Source: JACVRM01 sp963809765
Lineage (GTDB): Bacteria; Actinomycetota; Thermoleophilia; Gaiellales; Gaiellaceae
DNA length: 64,000 nucleotides
Direction: 5' to 3'
Assembly (NCBI GenBank): GCA_963809765.1
Contig: CAWEKT010000003.1
Coordinates: 1,364,001 to 1,428,000, forward strand
The notes beneath the pieces were generated by a model. The model was not told the DNA's origin, made no database searches, and was given only the letters and a program-made list of their open reading frames with translations. Of the stretch, positions 25,039 through 34,182 are shown piece by piece. Position numbers and translations under genes: made by a program. The first letter of the stretch is position 1; each line of letters opens with the position of its first letter.

Positions 25039-27376
25039 GTGAGCCTGCGCGAGTACCGCGGGAAGCGCGATGCGCGCAAGACGCCGGAGCCCTTCCCCGC
25101 GAAGCCCCGGCGCAAGCGGGGCAAGCCGATCTTCGTCGTCCAGCGCCACGACGCCCGGCGCCTCCACTACGACTTCCGCCTCGAGCGGAACGGCGCGCTC
25201 GCGAGCTGGGCGGTGCCGAAAGGCGTTCCGACCGAGCCCGGGCAGCGCGCGCTCGCCGTCCACGTCGAGGATCACCCCATGGAGTACGCGACCTTCGAGG
25301 GCGAGATCCCCAAGGGCGAGTACGGCGCCGGCTCGGTGGAGATCTGGGACCGGGGCACGTACGAGCTCGTCGAGGAGAAGCGCGACGGCGGCCTGACCGT
25401 CAGGCTGGACGGCGAGCGGCTGCAGGGCACCTGGACCCTGATCCCGGCCAAGCTCGACGGCAACCCGAAGAACTGGCTCTTGCTCCGCAAGCGGGACACG
25501 GCCGCGGAGAGCGCGAGCGCACGCCGCGCCGAGTACCAGTCGATGTCGGCGACGCCGGCCGAGAACGTGCCGGCGGGAGACGGGTGGCTGCACGAGGTCA
25601 AGTGGGACGGCTACCGGGCGCTGGCGCGGCTGGTGGCGGGTCAGGGCGCCTCGCTGACGAGCAGGCGCGGCAACGATCTGACCGAGCGGTTCCGGCCGGT
25701 GGCGAGCGCATTGCCGCGCGCGCTCCGCACGCCGGACTGCGTCCTCGACGGCGAGCTCTGCGCGCTCGACGACCAGGGCCGGGCCAGCTTCTCGGCCATG
25801 CAGCAGGGGAAGTCCGGCACGCCGCTCGTCTACTACGTCTTCGACGTGCTCGAGGTGGAGGGCCGGCCGCTGATCGACCTTCCGCTCCACGAGCGGCGTG
25901 AGCGCCTGGAGGCGATCCTCGACCGCCGCAACAAGACCGTGCGGCTCTCGGAGACGTTCGAGAACGGCCCGGCGCTCCTGCGCGCGGCCGAGGAGCAGCA
26001 GCTCGAGGGCATCGTCTCCAAGCGCGCCGACTCCCCCTACTTGCCAGGTCGCCGCTCACGCGAGTGGCTGAAGATCAAGACGCGCAACCGCCAGGAGCTC
26101 GTCATCTGCGGGTACACGAAGGGCCAGGGCCGGCGTGCATCGGTCTTCGGGTCGCTTGTTCTCGGCGTCTACCGCGGCTCGGAGCTGCACTTTGCGGGCA
26201 ACGTCGGCACCGGTTTCAGCGACCGGGAGATCGAGCAGCTGCTGAAGCTGTTTCGGCCCCTGGAGCGGCCGGACCCGCCCTTCGGCGAGGTGCCCAAGAT
26301 GCCCCGGGTCCGCAAGGGCGACGTCGTCTGGGTCGAGCCCCGGCTGGTGTGCGAGGTCGCGTTCAACGAGTGGACGCACGAGGGCCACCTGCGGCAGGCC
26401 TCGTACCTCGGGCTGCGCGAGGACAAGGAGCCACAGGAGGTGCGCCAGGAGCTGCCGATCGAGCAGGAGCTCCGCGACGGGCGACGGCTGCTGAAGCTGT
26501 CGAACCTCGACAAGCCGTTCTGGCCCGAGGAGGGCATCACCAAGGGCGACCTGCTGGCGTACTACCGCGCCGTCGCGCCGGTCGTCGTCCCACACCTGCG
26601 CGAGCGGCCGTTCACGCTCAAGCGCTACCCCGACGGCTGGCAGGGTCGAGTTCTTCTTCCAGAAGGACGCGCCGCGCGGCATGCCGGAGTGGATCAAGCG
26701 CGTTCCGATCACGGTGACCACGCGCGAGCGGCCGCGGCGAACCCGGGGGATCCAGGCGCCGGTGGTCAACGACGAGCTCTCGCTGCTCTGGATGGTGAAC
26801 ATGGGCTGCATCGACCTGAACGCGTGGTACTCGCGCATCGACAAGCCGGATCGGCCCGACTTCGTGCTCTTCGACCTCGACCCCTCGGCCGACGTCGGCT
26901 TCGCCGAGACGGTGGAGGTGGCGCTGCTGGTCAAGCAGGTGATGGATGCCCTCGGCCTGCAGTGCTTCGCCAAGACGAGCGGCTCCAAGGGCATGCACGT
27001 GCTCGTGCCGGTGGAGCGGCGCTACACGTTCGAGGACACGCGGCGCTTCGCCGAGATCGTCGCTCGTGCGCTTGCGCGAACGCACCGCGGCCTCGTCACC
27101 ACCGAGTGGACGAAGGCGAAGCGCCGGGGCGTCCTCATCGACGCCAACCAGAACGGCGAGGGCAAGACGATCGCGACCGCGTACTCGGTGCGGCCGCGCG
27201 CCGGCGCGCCGGTCTCGACGCCGCTGCGCTGGGACGAGGTGAACGAGTCGCTCGACCCGGCTGCGTTCACGATGGCCGCGGTCGTGGCGCGCGTCGAGCG
27301 GCACGGCGACCTCTACGAGGGCGTGCTCACCACGAAGCAGCGGCTCGAGCCCGCGCTGCGCTCGCTCGAGCGCTAG
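25039..27376 (+). CDS. ligD: Multidomain DNA ligase D for non-homologous end joining (frame broken once)
   Basis: LigD repairs double-strand breaks together with Ku. GTG 25039 gives VSLREYRGKRDARKTPEPF. Domains in order: 3'-phosphoesterase (about 30-160; VVQRHDARRLHYDFRLE), ATP-dependent ligase (about 185-480; motif I EVKWDGYR with the adenylated Lys, DGELCALDD, EGIVSKRADSPY), and primase-polymerase (about 500-778; FFQKDAPRGMPEW, LFDLDPS, SGSKGMHVLVP). One extra base near 26646 (after DGWQG) separates the polymerase domain. The PE-Lig-Pol order matches Pseudomonas LigD rather than the mycobacterial Pol-PE-Lig order. No ku gene is in the window. TAGAAC (25026-25031) lies seven bases before the start. 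Confidence 0.93.
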
Positions 27377-27438
27377 GCGGCGCAGTTCGCCACGCCCTCC
27401 TGGTGGTTGCGGGCGGGGCGCTAGGGCAGAATCGCGGG

Positions 27439-28307
27439 GTGAACCTGGACGAGCTGGTCGGCGAGCTCGACGCCTACCTGCGCGTGCCGCTCGTGGACGA
27501 CGACGACTGGGCCGGGCTGTTCGCGGCCGTCTACCCCGAGCCGTACTGGCGCGACTTCGCGGAGCCGGGCTGGGAGGGCCGCTGGAACGGGCTGATGGTG
27601 CGTGGCTCGGCGGAGGTCACACGAGCTGCCACCTGCGTCTTTCCCGGCGACGCGGTCGTCGACGAGCTCGCGCCGGGGACGTTCCTCTTCTCGGAGCATC
27701 CGCTCGACTTCGCCGACGAGCCCGGCTTCCTGCCGCTGGCACGCGAGACCTTCGAGCGCATGCGGGAGCGCGGGATCAGCTTCTACAACGCGCACGCGCC
27801 CATCGACCAGCATCCCGAGATCGCCCCGTCCCTGCTCTGCGCCCGCGGGGTCGGGCTCGACCAGGTGGAGGACTACTTCCAGCTCTCGGCCGCGCTGCCC
27901 GGAGGGCGCCGCGGTCATCGGAGAGTCACGCCTGACGCCTCGAGGGACTCGCCGAGGCCTTCCGCTCGTACCTCGGGCCCGAGATCAAGGTGCACGTGCT
28001 CACGCGGCCGCGGCCGCAGGCCGGGCGCGTCGCGATCGTGGCGGGTGGCGGGGCCAACGCCGAGATGCTCGAGGCCTCGCTCGAGCGTGGCTGCCAGACC
28101 TACGTGACCGGCAACGCGGCCACCAACTGCCGCCTGCCCCACGTCCAGGAGGAGGTACGCGGCTTCCGCCGGCTCGCCGAGGAGAACGACGTCGCGCTCA
28201 TCGACGCCATGCACTACGGCATGGAGAAGCCGCCGCAGCTCGAGATGGTCGCCTGGTTCGAGGAGCGCGGCCTCGAGGCCCGGTTCGTGGCTAACGGCCC
28301 GAAGTAG
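27439..28307 (+). CDS. Nif3-like dinuclear metal center protein (frame broken twice)
   Basis: The GTG start 27439 (VNLDELVGELDAYLRV) follows CAGAAT by six bases. The first frame carries a Nif3-type N-terminal half with FYNAHAPIDQHPEI, resembling the family's YxxHTxLD metal site. Extra bases near 27905 (after ALP) and near 27945 shift the frame; the last part has RVAIVAGGGANAEML, TYVTGNAATNCRLPHVQ and MHYGMEKPP, the second metal-binding half. The corrected length is about 288 residues. The family's biochemical role is unsettled. The gene overlaps the HD-GYP gene convergently by 17 bases. Confidence 0.75.
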
Positions 28308-29764
28308 CGTCCGCGCGCGTCTGCGCCGCCAGGACCAGGGCAGGCGCCTCGGCAGCGACGGCACGCTGCTCGCCGGCGGCCGGGTCGTCGGCGACGACCT
28401 CGGCCAGCGTCGCCACGACGCGCTGGTCGAAGCGGCCCGGCTCCTCATCTCGGAGCAGGCCGATCGCCTGCTCGCGCGTCCAGGCGCCACGGTAGACGCG
28501 GCGGCGAGATGAGCGCGTCGTAGACGTCGCAGACCGCGAGAATCCTGGTCTCGACCGAGAGGTCGCGTCCCGTGAGGCCGCGTGGGTAGCCCGAGCCGTC
28601 CAGCCGCTCGTGGTGGTCGAGCACGAGCCGCTGGACCGCCTCCGGGAAACCCAGCTCCGCGAGCAGCTCGCGTCCGTGCCTCGGGTGCTGGCGCACGAGC
28701 GCGAACTCGGTCTCAGTCAGCCCGTGCGGCTTGGTCAGGATCTCGAGCGGCGTCACGAGCTTGCCCATGTCGTGGAGGAGCCCTCCCGCCGCGAGGGTGC
28801 GCAGCCGCTCAGGAGAGAGACCGAGCCGCTCCCCGACCTGGACCGCGCGCAACGCGACCCGGCGCGTGTGCTCGGCCGTGTAGGCGTCGCGCTCGGCCAG
28901 CTGGCGGGTGAGCGCGCGTACGTGTGAGCCGAGGTAGGCCTCCTCGGACGCCACGAGCTCGGCCGCGCGCAGGTCGCCGGCGAGCGGGCGCGAGGGCGAG
29001 TCGCGGAACAGGTCGAGCGCAACCGGAGCTCCCACCAGCACGAGCCCGAGCAGCTCGAACCAGTGGCCAAGCCACCAGCCGAGCTCCCACGGGCCCAGCG
29101 TCAACGCTGGTACGACCGAGGCTCCGAGCCAGACGATGCCGATGACGACCGACAGGTCGCCCGGCCGGCGGGTGAGCCGGAACGTCCGCAGCGCGCGCCA
29201 CCCCACCAAGCCGAAGAAGGAGAGTCCGGCGGCCAGCGTGATCAGGGCCGCCGTGCTCCGGGCCTCCGGCACGGCGGGGACGAGCTCCGGCGCAGCGACG
29301 CCGATCACGCCGAGTGCCAGGATCGCCGCCACGAGCGCCAGCTCCGCCCAGACCAGCGCCCGCACCGAGCGCGGGCGGCTGAACTGCGGCAGCGCGGCCA
29401 GCGCCAGGATGGCTCCGCCCACGGGCAGCGTCGCCGCGCCCGAGAACGCGACCACCCCGTTCATGCCGACGAAGATTCCGGGTGTGGCGAAGCCGTGCAC
29501 GGCCAGGAGCGCGGCCATCGCCGAGAAGCCGGTGCCCAGCAGCACGGTGCGGCCGTCGTTGCGGCGGGCGCCGACCGCCGAGAGGGCGACTGCGGCGATC
29601 GTGGCGAGCCCTGCTGCCAGCCCGACGCCGGCGAAGTGCGTCAGCGCGGGGTAGTCGACGGTGTGCCGCCCGCCGGCGAGCAGCGCGGCCACGGGGAAGG
29701 CGGCAGTGGCGAAGCCCGCCACGAGGAGCAGTTGCTGTGGGCCCGACGTGAGTTTGTGCGCCAC
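28291..29764 (-). CDS. Membrane-anchored HD-GYP domain protein (frame broken once)
   Basis: The ~490-residue protein has about seven hydrophobic helices (residues 10-265) followed by an HD-GYP domain: AEHTRRVALRAVQV, the HD pair LLHDMGKL, DHHERLDGSGYPRGL (the GYP signature) and VCDVYDALIS. HD-GYP proteins typically hydrolyse cyclic di-GMP. One extra base near 28505, just after DALIS, pushes the tail out of frame; the corrected tail reads RRVYRGAWTREQAIGLL and ends at 28291. The sensor-like membrane part suggests response to an envelope or membrane signal. No GGDEF partner is in the window. Confidence 0.88.
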
Positions 29765-29806
29765 GTCGCATGTATCGACCGCGGCGACGGCGTCTTGACG
29801 GTTGTT

Positions 29807-31072
29807 TCAGACGTCCCCGAGCCGTCGCGGACTGCCGAGCTGGCCGAGCTCGGCGATGTCGCGGCGGAAGAAGAGCGCCACCGTCCAGTCGGCGACGACG
29901 CGCAGCTTCCGGCGCAGCAGCGGCAGCTGGTACAGGTGATACGTCCTCGTCACCCACCAGCCCGGGAAGCCGGTCAGCTTGAGGCCGAGCACGTCCGCGA
30001 TGCCCTTGTGACGGCCGAGCGTGGCCACCTGTCCCAGCATGCGGTAGCGGTACGGCCGCGGCGTCGAGGTGAGGTTCTTCGCCAGGCGGCGGGCCTGGCG
30101 CAGGGCGTGCTGGCAGGTCGGCGGATCGAACTCGCCGGGCGTCGCCTGGTTGGGCACGCGGGCGCAGTCGCCAAGACCCCAGAGTCGCTCGTGACCCTCG
30201 ACCCGGAGCGTCTCGTCCACGATCAGGCGGCCGCGCTCGTCGAGCGGGAGCTCCCACTCGGCGAGCAGCGGGTGCGCCCGCACCCCTGCGGTCCAGACCA
30301 CGGTGTTGGTCGGGATCCGCTCGCCGTCCGAGAGCACTGCGGCGTGCGGCTCCACCGACTCGAGGGTTGTCTCTACACGGATGTCGACCCCGCGGCGCGC
30401 CAGGATCCGAGCGGCGTAGGAGCCGAGGCCGCGCGGGATCTCGGGCAGGATCGTCGACGCCGCGTCGACGAGCACCCAGCGCGGCTCGAGCCGGCGGAGC
30501 TCCGGGTAGTAGCGGAGGGCGTCGTCGACCAGGTCGGACAGCTCGGCCAGCGCCTCGACGCCCGCGTAGCCGGCGCCGACGAAGACGAACGTCAGGTTGG
30601 GCGCGACCGACTCGTTCACGTCGGAGCGAGCCACGGCGGCCTCCAGCTGGGCGAGCACGTGGTTGCGCAGATGGATCGCGTCGGTGAGGTTCTTGAAGCC
30701 GAGCGCGTGCTCGCGCAGACCCGGGATCGGCAGGGTGCGCGCCACCGCTCCGAGCGCGATCACGAGCCGCTCGTAGTGCACCTCCAGGGTCCCGGCCTGT
30801 GTCGTGACGGACACCGTCCTGCTGTGTGTGTCGAGCGTCGTGGCGCGCCCGAGCAGGAGCTCGGCGTGCCGGCACATCTCGCGAACCGGCACGACCACGT
30901 GCCGCGGCTCGAGCGTTCCTGAGGCCGCCTCCGGGAGGATCGGCGTGTAGAGCATGAAGTTCTCGGCGCTGACGATCGTCGCGCCGCGCTTGCCCAGGAA
31001 CTTGGCGACGTAGGCGCCGGCGAAGCCGCCGCCGAGGACGAGCGTGCCGCCGCGTGCGTCGCGCCGTGCCAT
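29807..31072 (-). CDS. Type II NADH:quinone oxidoreductase-like flavoprotein
   Basis: NDH-2 enzymes pass electrons from NADH to quinone without pumping protons. The 421-residue product starts MARRDARGGTLVLGGGFAGAYVA, with the FAD dinucleotide site GGGFAG, the second (NADH) site FVFVGAGYAGVEA, the conserved VVWTAGVRA and GLGDCARVPN, and C-terminal amphipathic helices (FPGWWVTRTYHLYQLPLL) that would dock on the membrane. It is divergent from the nucleotide-binding gene at 31096 with only 23 bases between, so their promoters overlap. Confidence 0.9.
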   Translation of the reverse strand: MARRDARGGTLVLGGGFAGAYVAKFLGKRGATIVSAENFMLYTPILPEAASGTLEPRHVVVPVREMCRHAELLLGRATTLDTHSRTVSVTTQAGTLEVHYERLVIALGAVARTLPIPGLREHALGFKNLTDAIHLRNHVLAQLEAAVARSDVNESVAPNLTFVFVGAGYAGVEALAELSDLVDDALRYYPELRRLEPRWVLVDAASTILPEIPRGLGSYAARILARRGVDIRVETTLESVEPHAAVLSDGERIPTNTVVWTAGVRAHPLLAEWELPLDERGRLIVDETLRVEGHERLWGLGDCARVPNQATPGEFDPPTCQHALRQARRLAKNLTSTPRPYRYRMLGQVATLGRHKGIADVLGLKLTGFPGWWVTRTYHLYQLPLLRRKLRVVADWTVALFFRRDIAELGQLGSPRRLGDV

Positions 31073-31082
31073 GGCCTGCTTC

Positions 31083-31088
31083 TAGCAT
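31083..31088 (+). promoter_or_regulatory. -10 box TAGCAT
   Basis: TAGCAT then seven bases then GTG 31096; leaderless layout in the 23-base gap to the divergent NDH-2 gene. Confidence 0.45.
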
Positions 31089-31095
31089 CGCAGCC

Positions 31096-31546
31096 GTGGG
31101 CAGCGTGCAGGTGGCCGTCATCGGCAGCGGAACCGCTCACAGGGAGCGGGCGGAGGAGGTCGGTCGGCTCCTGGCCGAGCGCGGCGCGACCGTCGTCACC
31201 GGCGGCCTCGGCGAGGTGATGGCGGCGGCCGCCCGCGGCGCGAAGCAGGCAGGCGGCACGACGATCGGCATCCTCCCCGGCGAGTCCCGGCTGGAGGGCA
31301 ACGAGTGGCTCGACCATGTCGTCGTCACGGGCATCGGCCATGCCCGCAACCTCGCCGTGGCAGCGTCGGGGGACGCGGTCGATCGCCGTCGGCGGGTCGT
31401 GGGGCACGCTCGCCGAGATCGGCTTCGCCAGGCGGCTCGGCCGCCCGGTCGTCGTCCTCGAGCCGGGCTGGGAGATCGAGGGCGTCGAGCGCGCCGCTAC
31501 TCCGGCCGCGGCGGTCGCCAGGGTGTTCGAGCTGCTGGGCTCCTGA
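31096..31546 (+). CDS. TIGR00725-type Rossmann nucleotide-binding protein (frame broken once)
   Basis: The corrected product of about 149 residues starts VGSVQVAVIGSGT and has VVTGGLGEVMAAAARGAKQAGG, TIGILPG and, after one extra base near 31377, VIAVGGSWGTLAEIGFA. These match the MoCo-carrier/LOG-like TIGR00725 family, whose members are related to the lysine-decarboxylase-like fold proteins; the cellular role is not known. It converges with the glyoxalase gene two bases downstream. Confidence 0.78.
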
Positions 31547-31548
31547 CC

Positions 31549-31953
31549 TCAGGCGCCCGCTGCGGGCGCCAGCGGTGCGGTCACATGGAGCGGATTGCCG
31601 TCCGGGTCGGCGAAGTAGCAGAGCCGCTCGCCCCATGGCTGGGTCGTGGGCGGGAGGAGCTCGCGCGCCCCGAGCGCGCGCAGGTGCGCTGCGGCGGCGT
31701 CGGTGTCGTCGGTGTAGATGCAGAGCTCGAAACGGGCCGGCCCGACGGCGGTCACGGGCAGGCCGTGCAGCGGCGAGTCCGCGCGGCCGATTCCGATCCC
31801 CGCCTCGCCGAGGGTCGCGTAGGCGTACTCGAGCTTGCCGTCTGCCGGCCAGCGGAACGCGAGCTCGAAGCCGAACGCCTCGCGGTAGAAGTCGAGCGAG
31901 CGCTGCGGGTCACGCGTGTAGAGAATCGGGAACGGCGTCCGGAAGGCGGTCAC
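31549..31953 (-). CDS. Glyoxalase/VOC-family protein
   Basis: GTG 31953 overlaps the sigma-factor stop. The 134-residue product reads VTAFRTPFPILYTRDPQRSLDFYRE, has GFELAFRW, FELCIYTDD and YFADPDGNPLHV, the paired beta-alpha-beta-beta-beta units of the vicinal oxygen chelate fold. The second-half motif DPDGN and terminal His suit metal binding. Substrate unknown. It is the last gene of the ECF42-DGPF operon and probably shares its control. Confidence 0.8.
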   Translation of the reverse strand: MTAFRTPFPILYTRDPQRSLDFYREAFGFELAFRWPADGKLEYAYATLGEAGIGIGRADSPLHGLPVTAVGPARFELCIYTDDTDAAAAHLRALGARELLPPTTQPWGERLCYFADPDGNPLHVTAPLAPAAGA

Positions 31954-33205
31954 GCCAGCTCTCCCAGCCGCCGCTCCAGGTGCGCGCGCTCCACGGTGTT
32001 GGCCGTGAGCTCGAGCGCCGCCCGGTACGCGGCCGCCGCCTCGTCGTTGCGCTCGCAGCGCCGGAGCAGCTCGGCGCGCGTCGAGTGGAGGAGGTGGTAG
32101 CCCTCCAGCCCCTCGATCGCGTCGACGAGGTCGAGTCCCCGCTCGGGCCCGTCGGCCATGGCGACGGCGACGGCGTGGTTCAGCGCCACGACCGGGGAGC
32201 GCTGGTGTTCGCCCGAGGCGCTGGTAGAGGGCGGCGATCTGCTGCCAGTCGGTCGCCTCCGGCGTCTCCGCGTCGGCGTGCACGGCGGCGATCGCCGCCT
32301 GCAGCAGGTACGGCCCCGGCCGCCCGAGGCGGGCGCCGTGGGCGAGCATGCGCTGCGCTTCCGCGATGCGCGCCCGGTCCCAGCGGCCGCGGTCCTGTTC
32401 CTCGAGCAGCACGAGCTCGCCGCGCTCGTCGACCCGGGCCTCGCGGCGGGAGTCCTGGAAGAGCATCAGCGCCAGCAGCCCCAGCGCCTCGGGCTCGTCC
32501 GGCATCAGCAGGGCGAGCAGGCGCGTCAGCCGCACGCCCTCGTCGCAGAGCTCGCCGCGGATCAGCCGGTCCCCGCCGCGTGGCCGAGTAGCCCTCGTTG
32601 AAGACCAGGTAGAGCACGGCGAGGACGGTGGCGAGCCGCTCCGGCAGCAGGTGGTCGGGCGGCACGCGGAAAGGGATGCCGGCGTCGCGGACCTTCCGCT
32701 TCGCGCGGACGAGGCGCTGCGCGAGGGTCGGCTCGGGTAGCAGGAACGCGCGGGCGATCTCCGGCGTCGCCAAGCCGCCGACCAGCCGCAGCGTCAGAGC
32801 GACCTGGGCCTCAGGCGCGAGGGCAGGGTGGCAGCAGGTGAAGATCAGGCTCAGGCGCTCGTCGGGAATCGTGCTCTCGTCCAAGTCGTCCTCGTCTCCG
32901 CGTCGCTCCTCCAGCCGTCCGAGCAGCTCGGTCTTCAGCTGCAGGTTCTGCTCGCGTCGGATGCGGTCGATGGCGCGGTTCCGGGCTGTCGTGACGATCC
33001 AGGCGCCCGGGTTGGCGGGGATGCCGTCGCGCGGCCAGCGGTCGAGCGCGATCGCGAACGCCTCCTGAACGGCGTCCTCGGCACGGTCGAGGTCGCCGGT
33101 CGCCCGCGCCAGGTGCGCGAGCGACCGGCTCCACTCCTCGCGGAAGGCCGCCGCGACGGCGTCGTGTCCCGCGGCTCGTCTGGTCGCATCTGCCGACGGC
33201 TCCAT
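31950..33205 (-). CDS. ECF42-type RNA polymerase sigma factor with C-terminal TPR extension (frame broken twice)
   Basis: ECF42 sigma factors drive DGPF genes and have no anti-sigma factor; a C-terminal TPR-like extension is needed for activity. The product starts MEPSADATRRAAGHDAV, with sigma region 2 (DRAEDAVQEAFAIALDRWP), region 4 (LATPEIARAFLLPEPTLAQRLVRAK) and YLVFNEGYSAT, a hallmark of this group. Extra bases near 32590 and near 32210 split the extension, which continues as DEPEALGLLALMLFQDSRRE and LNHAVAVAMADGPERGL. Corrected length is about 417 residues. Two DGPF genes lie immediately upstream in the same operon, which supports the group assignment. Confidence 0.87.
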
Positions 33206-33226
33206 CGCGTCGATGCTGCCAGAGCG

Positions 33227-33625
33227 CTACCCGGCCGTCTGAACCGACTCCGCCGGCGTGGCCGCGTTCTGCGTTTGCAGCGGACGAATCTCGACCGACC
33301 CGTTGGCGGCCACGGGCACGTGCGCAGCCATGTCGATCGCCTCGTCGAGGTTGTCGCACTCGAGGAAGAAGACGCCGCCGATCTGCTCCTTCGTCTCCGC
33401 GAACGGGCCGTCGGTGACCACGGGCTTGCCGTTCTCGTACCGGAGCGTCTTGGCCGTTGTCGCCGCGTCGAGCTCGACACCGTCGACCGACTGCGCGTGC
33501 TGGCCGAGGTAGTCGAAGAGGGCGAGCCACTTGGGCATCTCCTGCTCCCGCCCGATCCGCTTCTCCTCGTCGCTCATCGCCGCCCAGGCGTCCTGGTCCG
33601 AGTAGAGCAGCAGCAGGTAGTTCAC
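33227..33625 (-). CDS. DGPF-domain (YCII-related) protein
   Basis: The 132-residue product (GTG 33625) reads VNYLLLLYSDQDAWAAMSDE and carries the family motif VTDGPFAETKEQIGG, followed by ECDNLDEAIDMA and EIRPL. DGPF proteins share the YCII fold; their function is not known, but they are regular partners of ECF42 sigma factors. The start overlaps the stop of a second DGPF gene and the sigma factor starts 22 bases after this gene ends. Frame is intact. Confidence 0.85.
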   Translation of the reverse strand: MNYLLLLYSDQDAWAAMSDEEKRIGREQEMPKWLALFDYLGQHAQSVDGVELDAATTAKTLRYENGKPVVTDGPFAETKEQIGGVFFLECDNLDEAIDMAAHVPVAANGSVEIRPLQTQNAATPAESVQTAG

Positions 33626-33983
33626 GACTGGCCCCCTTCGTCGACGTAGACCGGCCGGATCTCGATGCCGCCGCCCCCGATCGGCTCGGGGAGCTGCTTG
33701 GCCAGCTCGACGGCCTCGTCGATGCGAGTCGGCCTCGACGAGGAAGTAGCCGCCGAGCGCTTCCTTCGTCTCTGCGTACGGGCCGTCGGTGACGAGCGTC
33801 TCGCCGTCTCGCACGCGGACGGTTGTCGCCGTCGCAGTCGGTGCCAATTCGTTGCCGCCGCAGGATCATTCCGGCGGGCGTGTTGCGGGCGAATGCGCCG
33901 TACTGCGCGCGGCGAGCGTCCTGCTCGTCCTCGCCGAGATCGTTCCAGGCAGCCTCGTTGTGGATCAGCAGCAGGTACCGCAT
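33622..33983 (-). CDS. Second DGPF-domain protein (frame broken twice)
   Basis: From ATG 33983 the frame reads MRYLLLIHNEAAWNDLGEDEQD; after an extra base near 33870 it continues APTATATTVRVRDGETLVTDGPYAETKEALGG (motif DGPY), and after another near 33735 it ends IGGGGIEIRPVYVDEGGQS at 33622. Corrected length is about 119 residues. It is a paralogue of the next gene and probably the first well-supported gene of the ECF42 operon. Confidence 0.75.
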
Positions 33984-33984
33984 G

Positions 33985-34108
33985 TCAGCCCCAGTGCCGC
34001 CGCAACGCCAGGTGCGTGGCTGCGTCGAGGGCACTTCCCTCGCGCACCGCCGGGCGCGGAGTGCGTGACTCCCGCCGCCGTCGTCCTGTGGATCCGTCCA
34101 ACCAGCAT
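33985..34108 (-). CDS. Possible ~40-residue ORF ahead of the DGPF genes (frame uncertain)
   Basis: A strong AAAGGAG site precedes ATG 34108 by six bases. The frame that ends TGA one base before the DGPF ATG encodes RTPRPAVREGSALDAATHL and then ALRRHWG, which looks peptide-like, but it is one base out of phase with the ATG. If the ATG and this tail belong together, one indel is needed. I do not recognise the peptide; it may be chance. Confidence 0.25.
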
Positions 34109-34182
34109 CGCTGGCTCCTTTCGTTCGTCCCCTTACATGGACACGACGAGCGGCCGGCGCGGAAATCGACAGGTCGCGTGCC

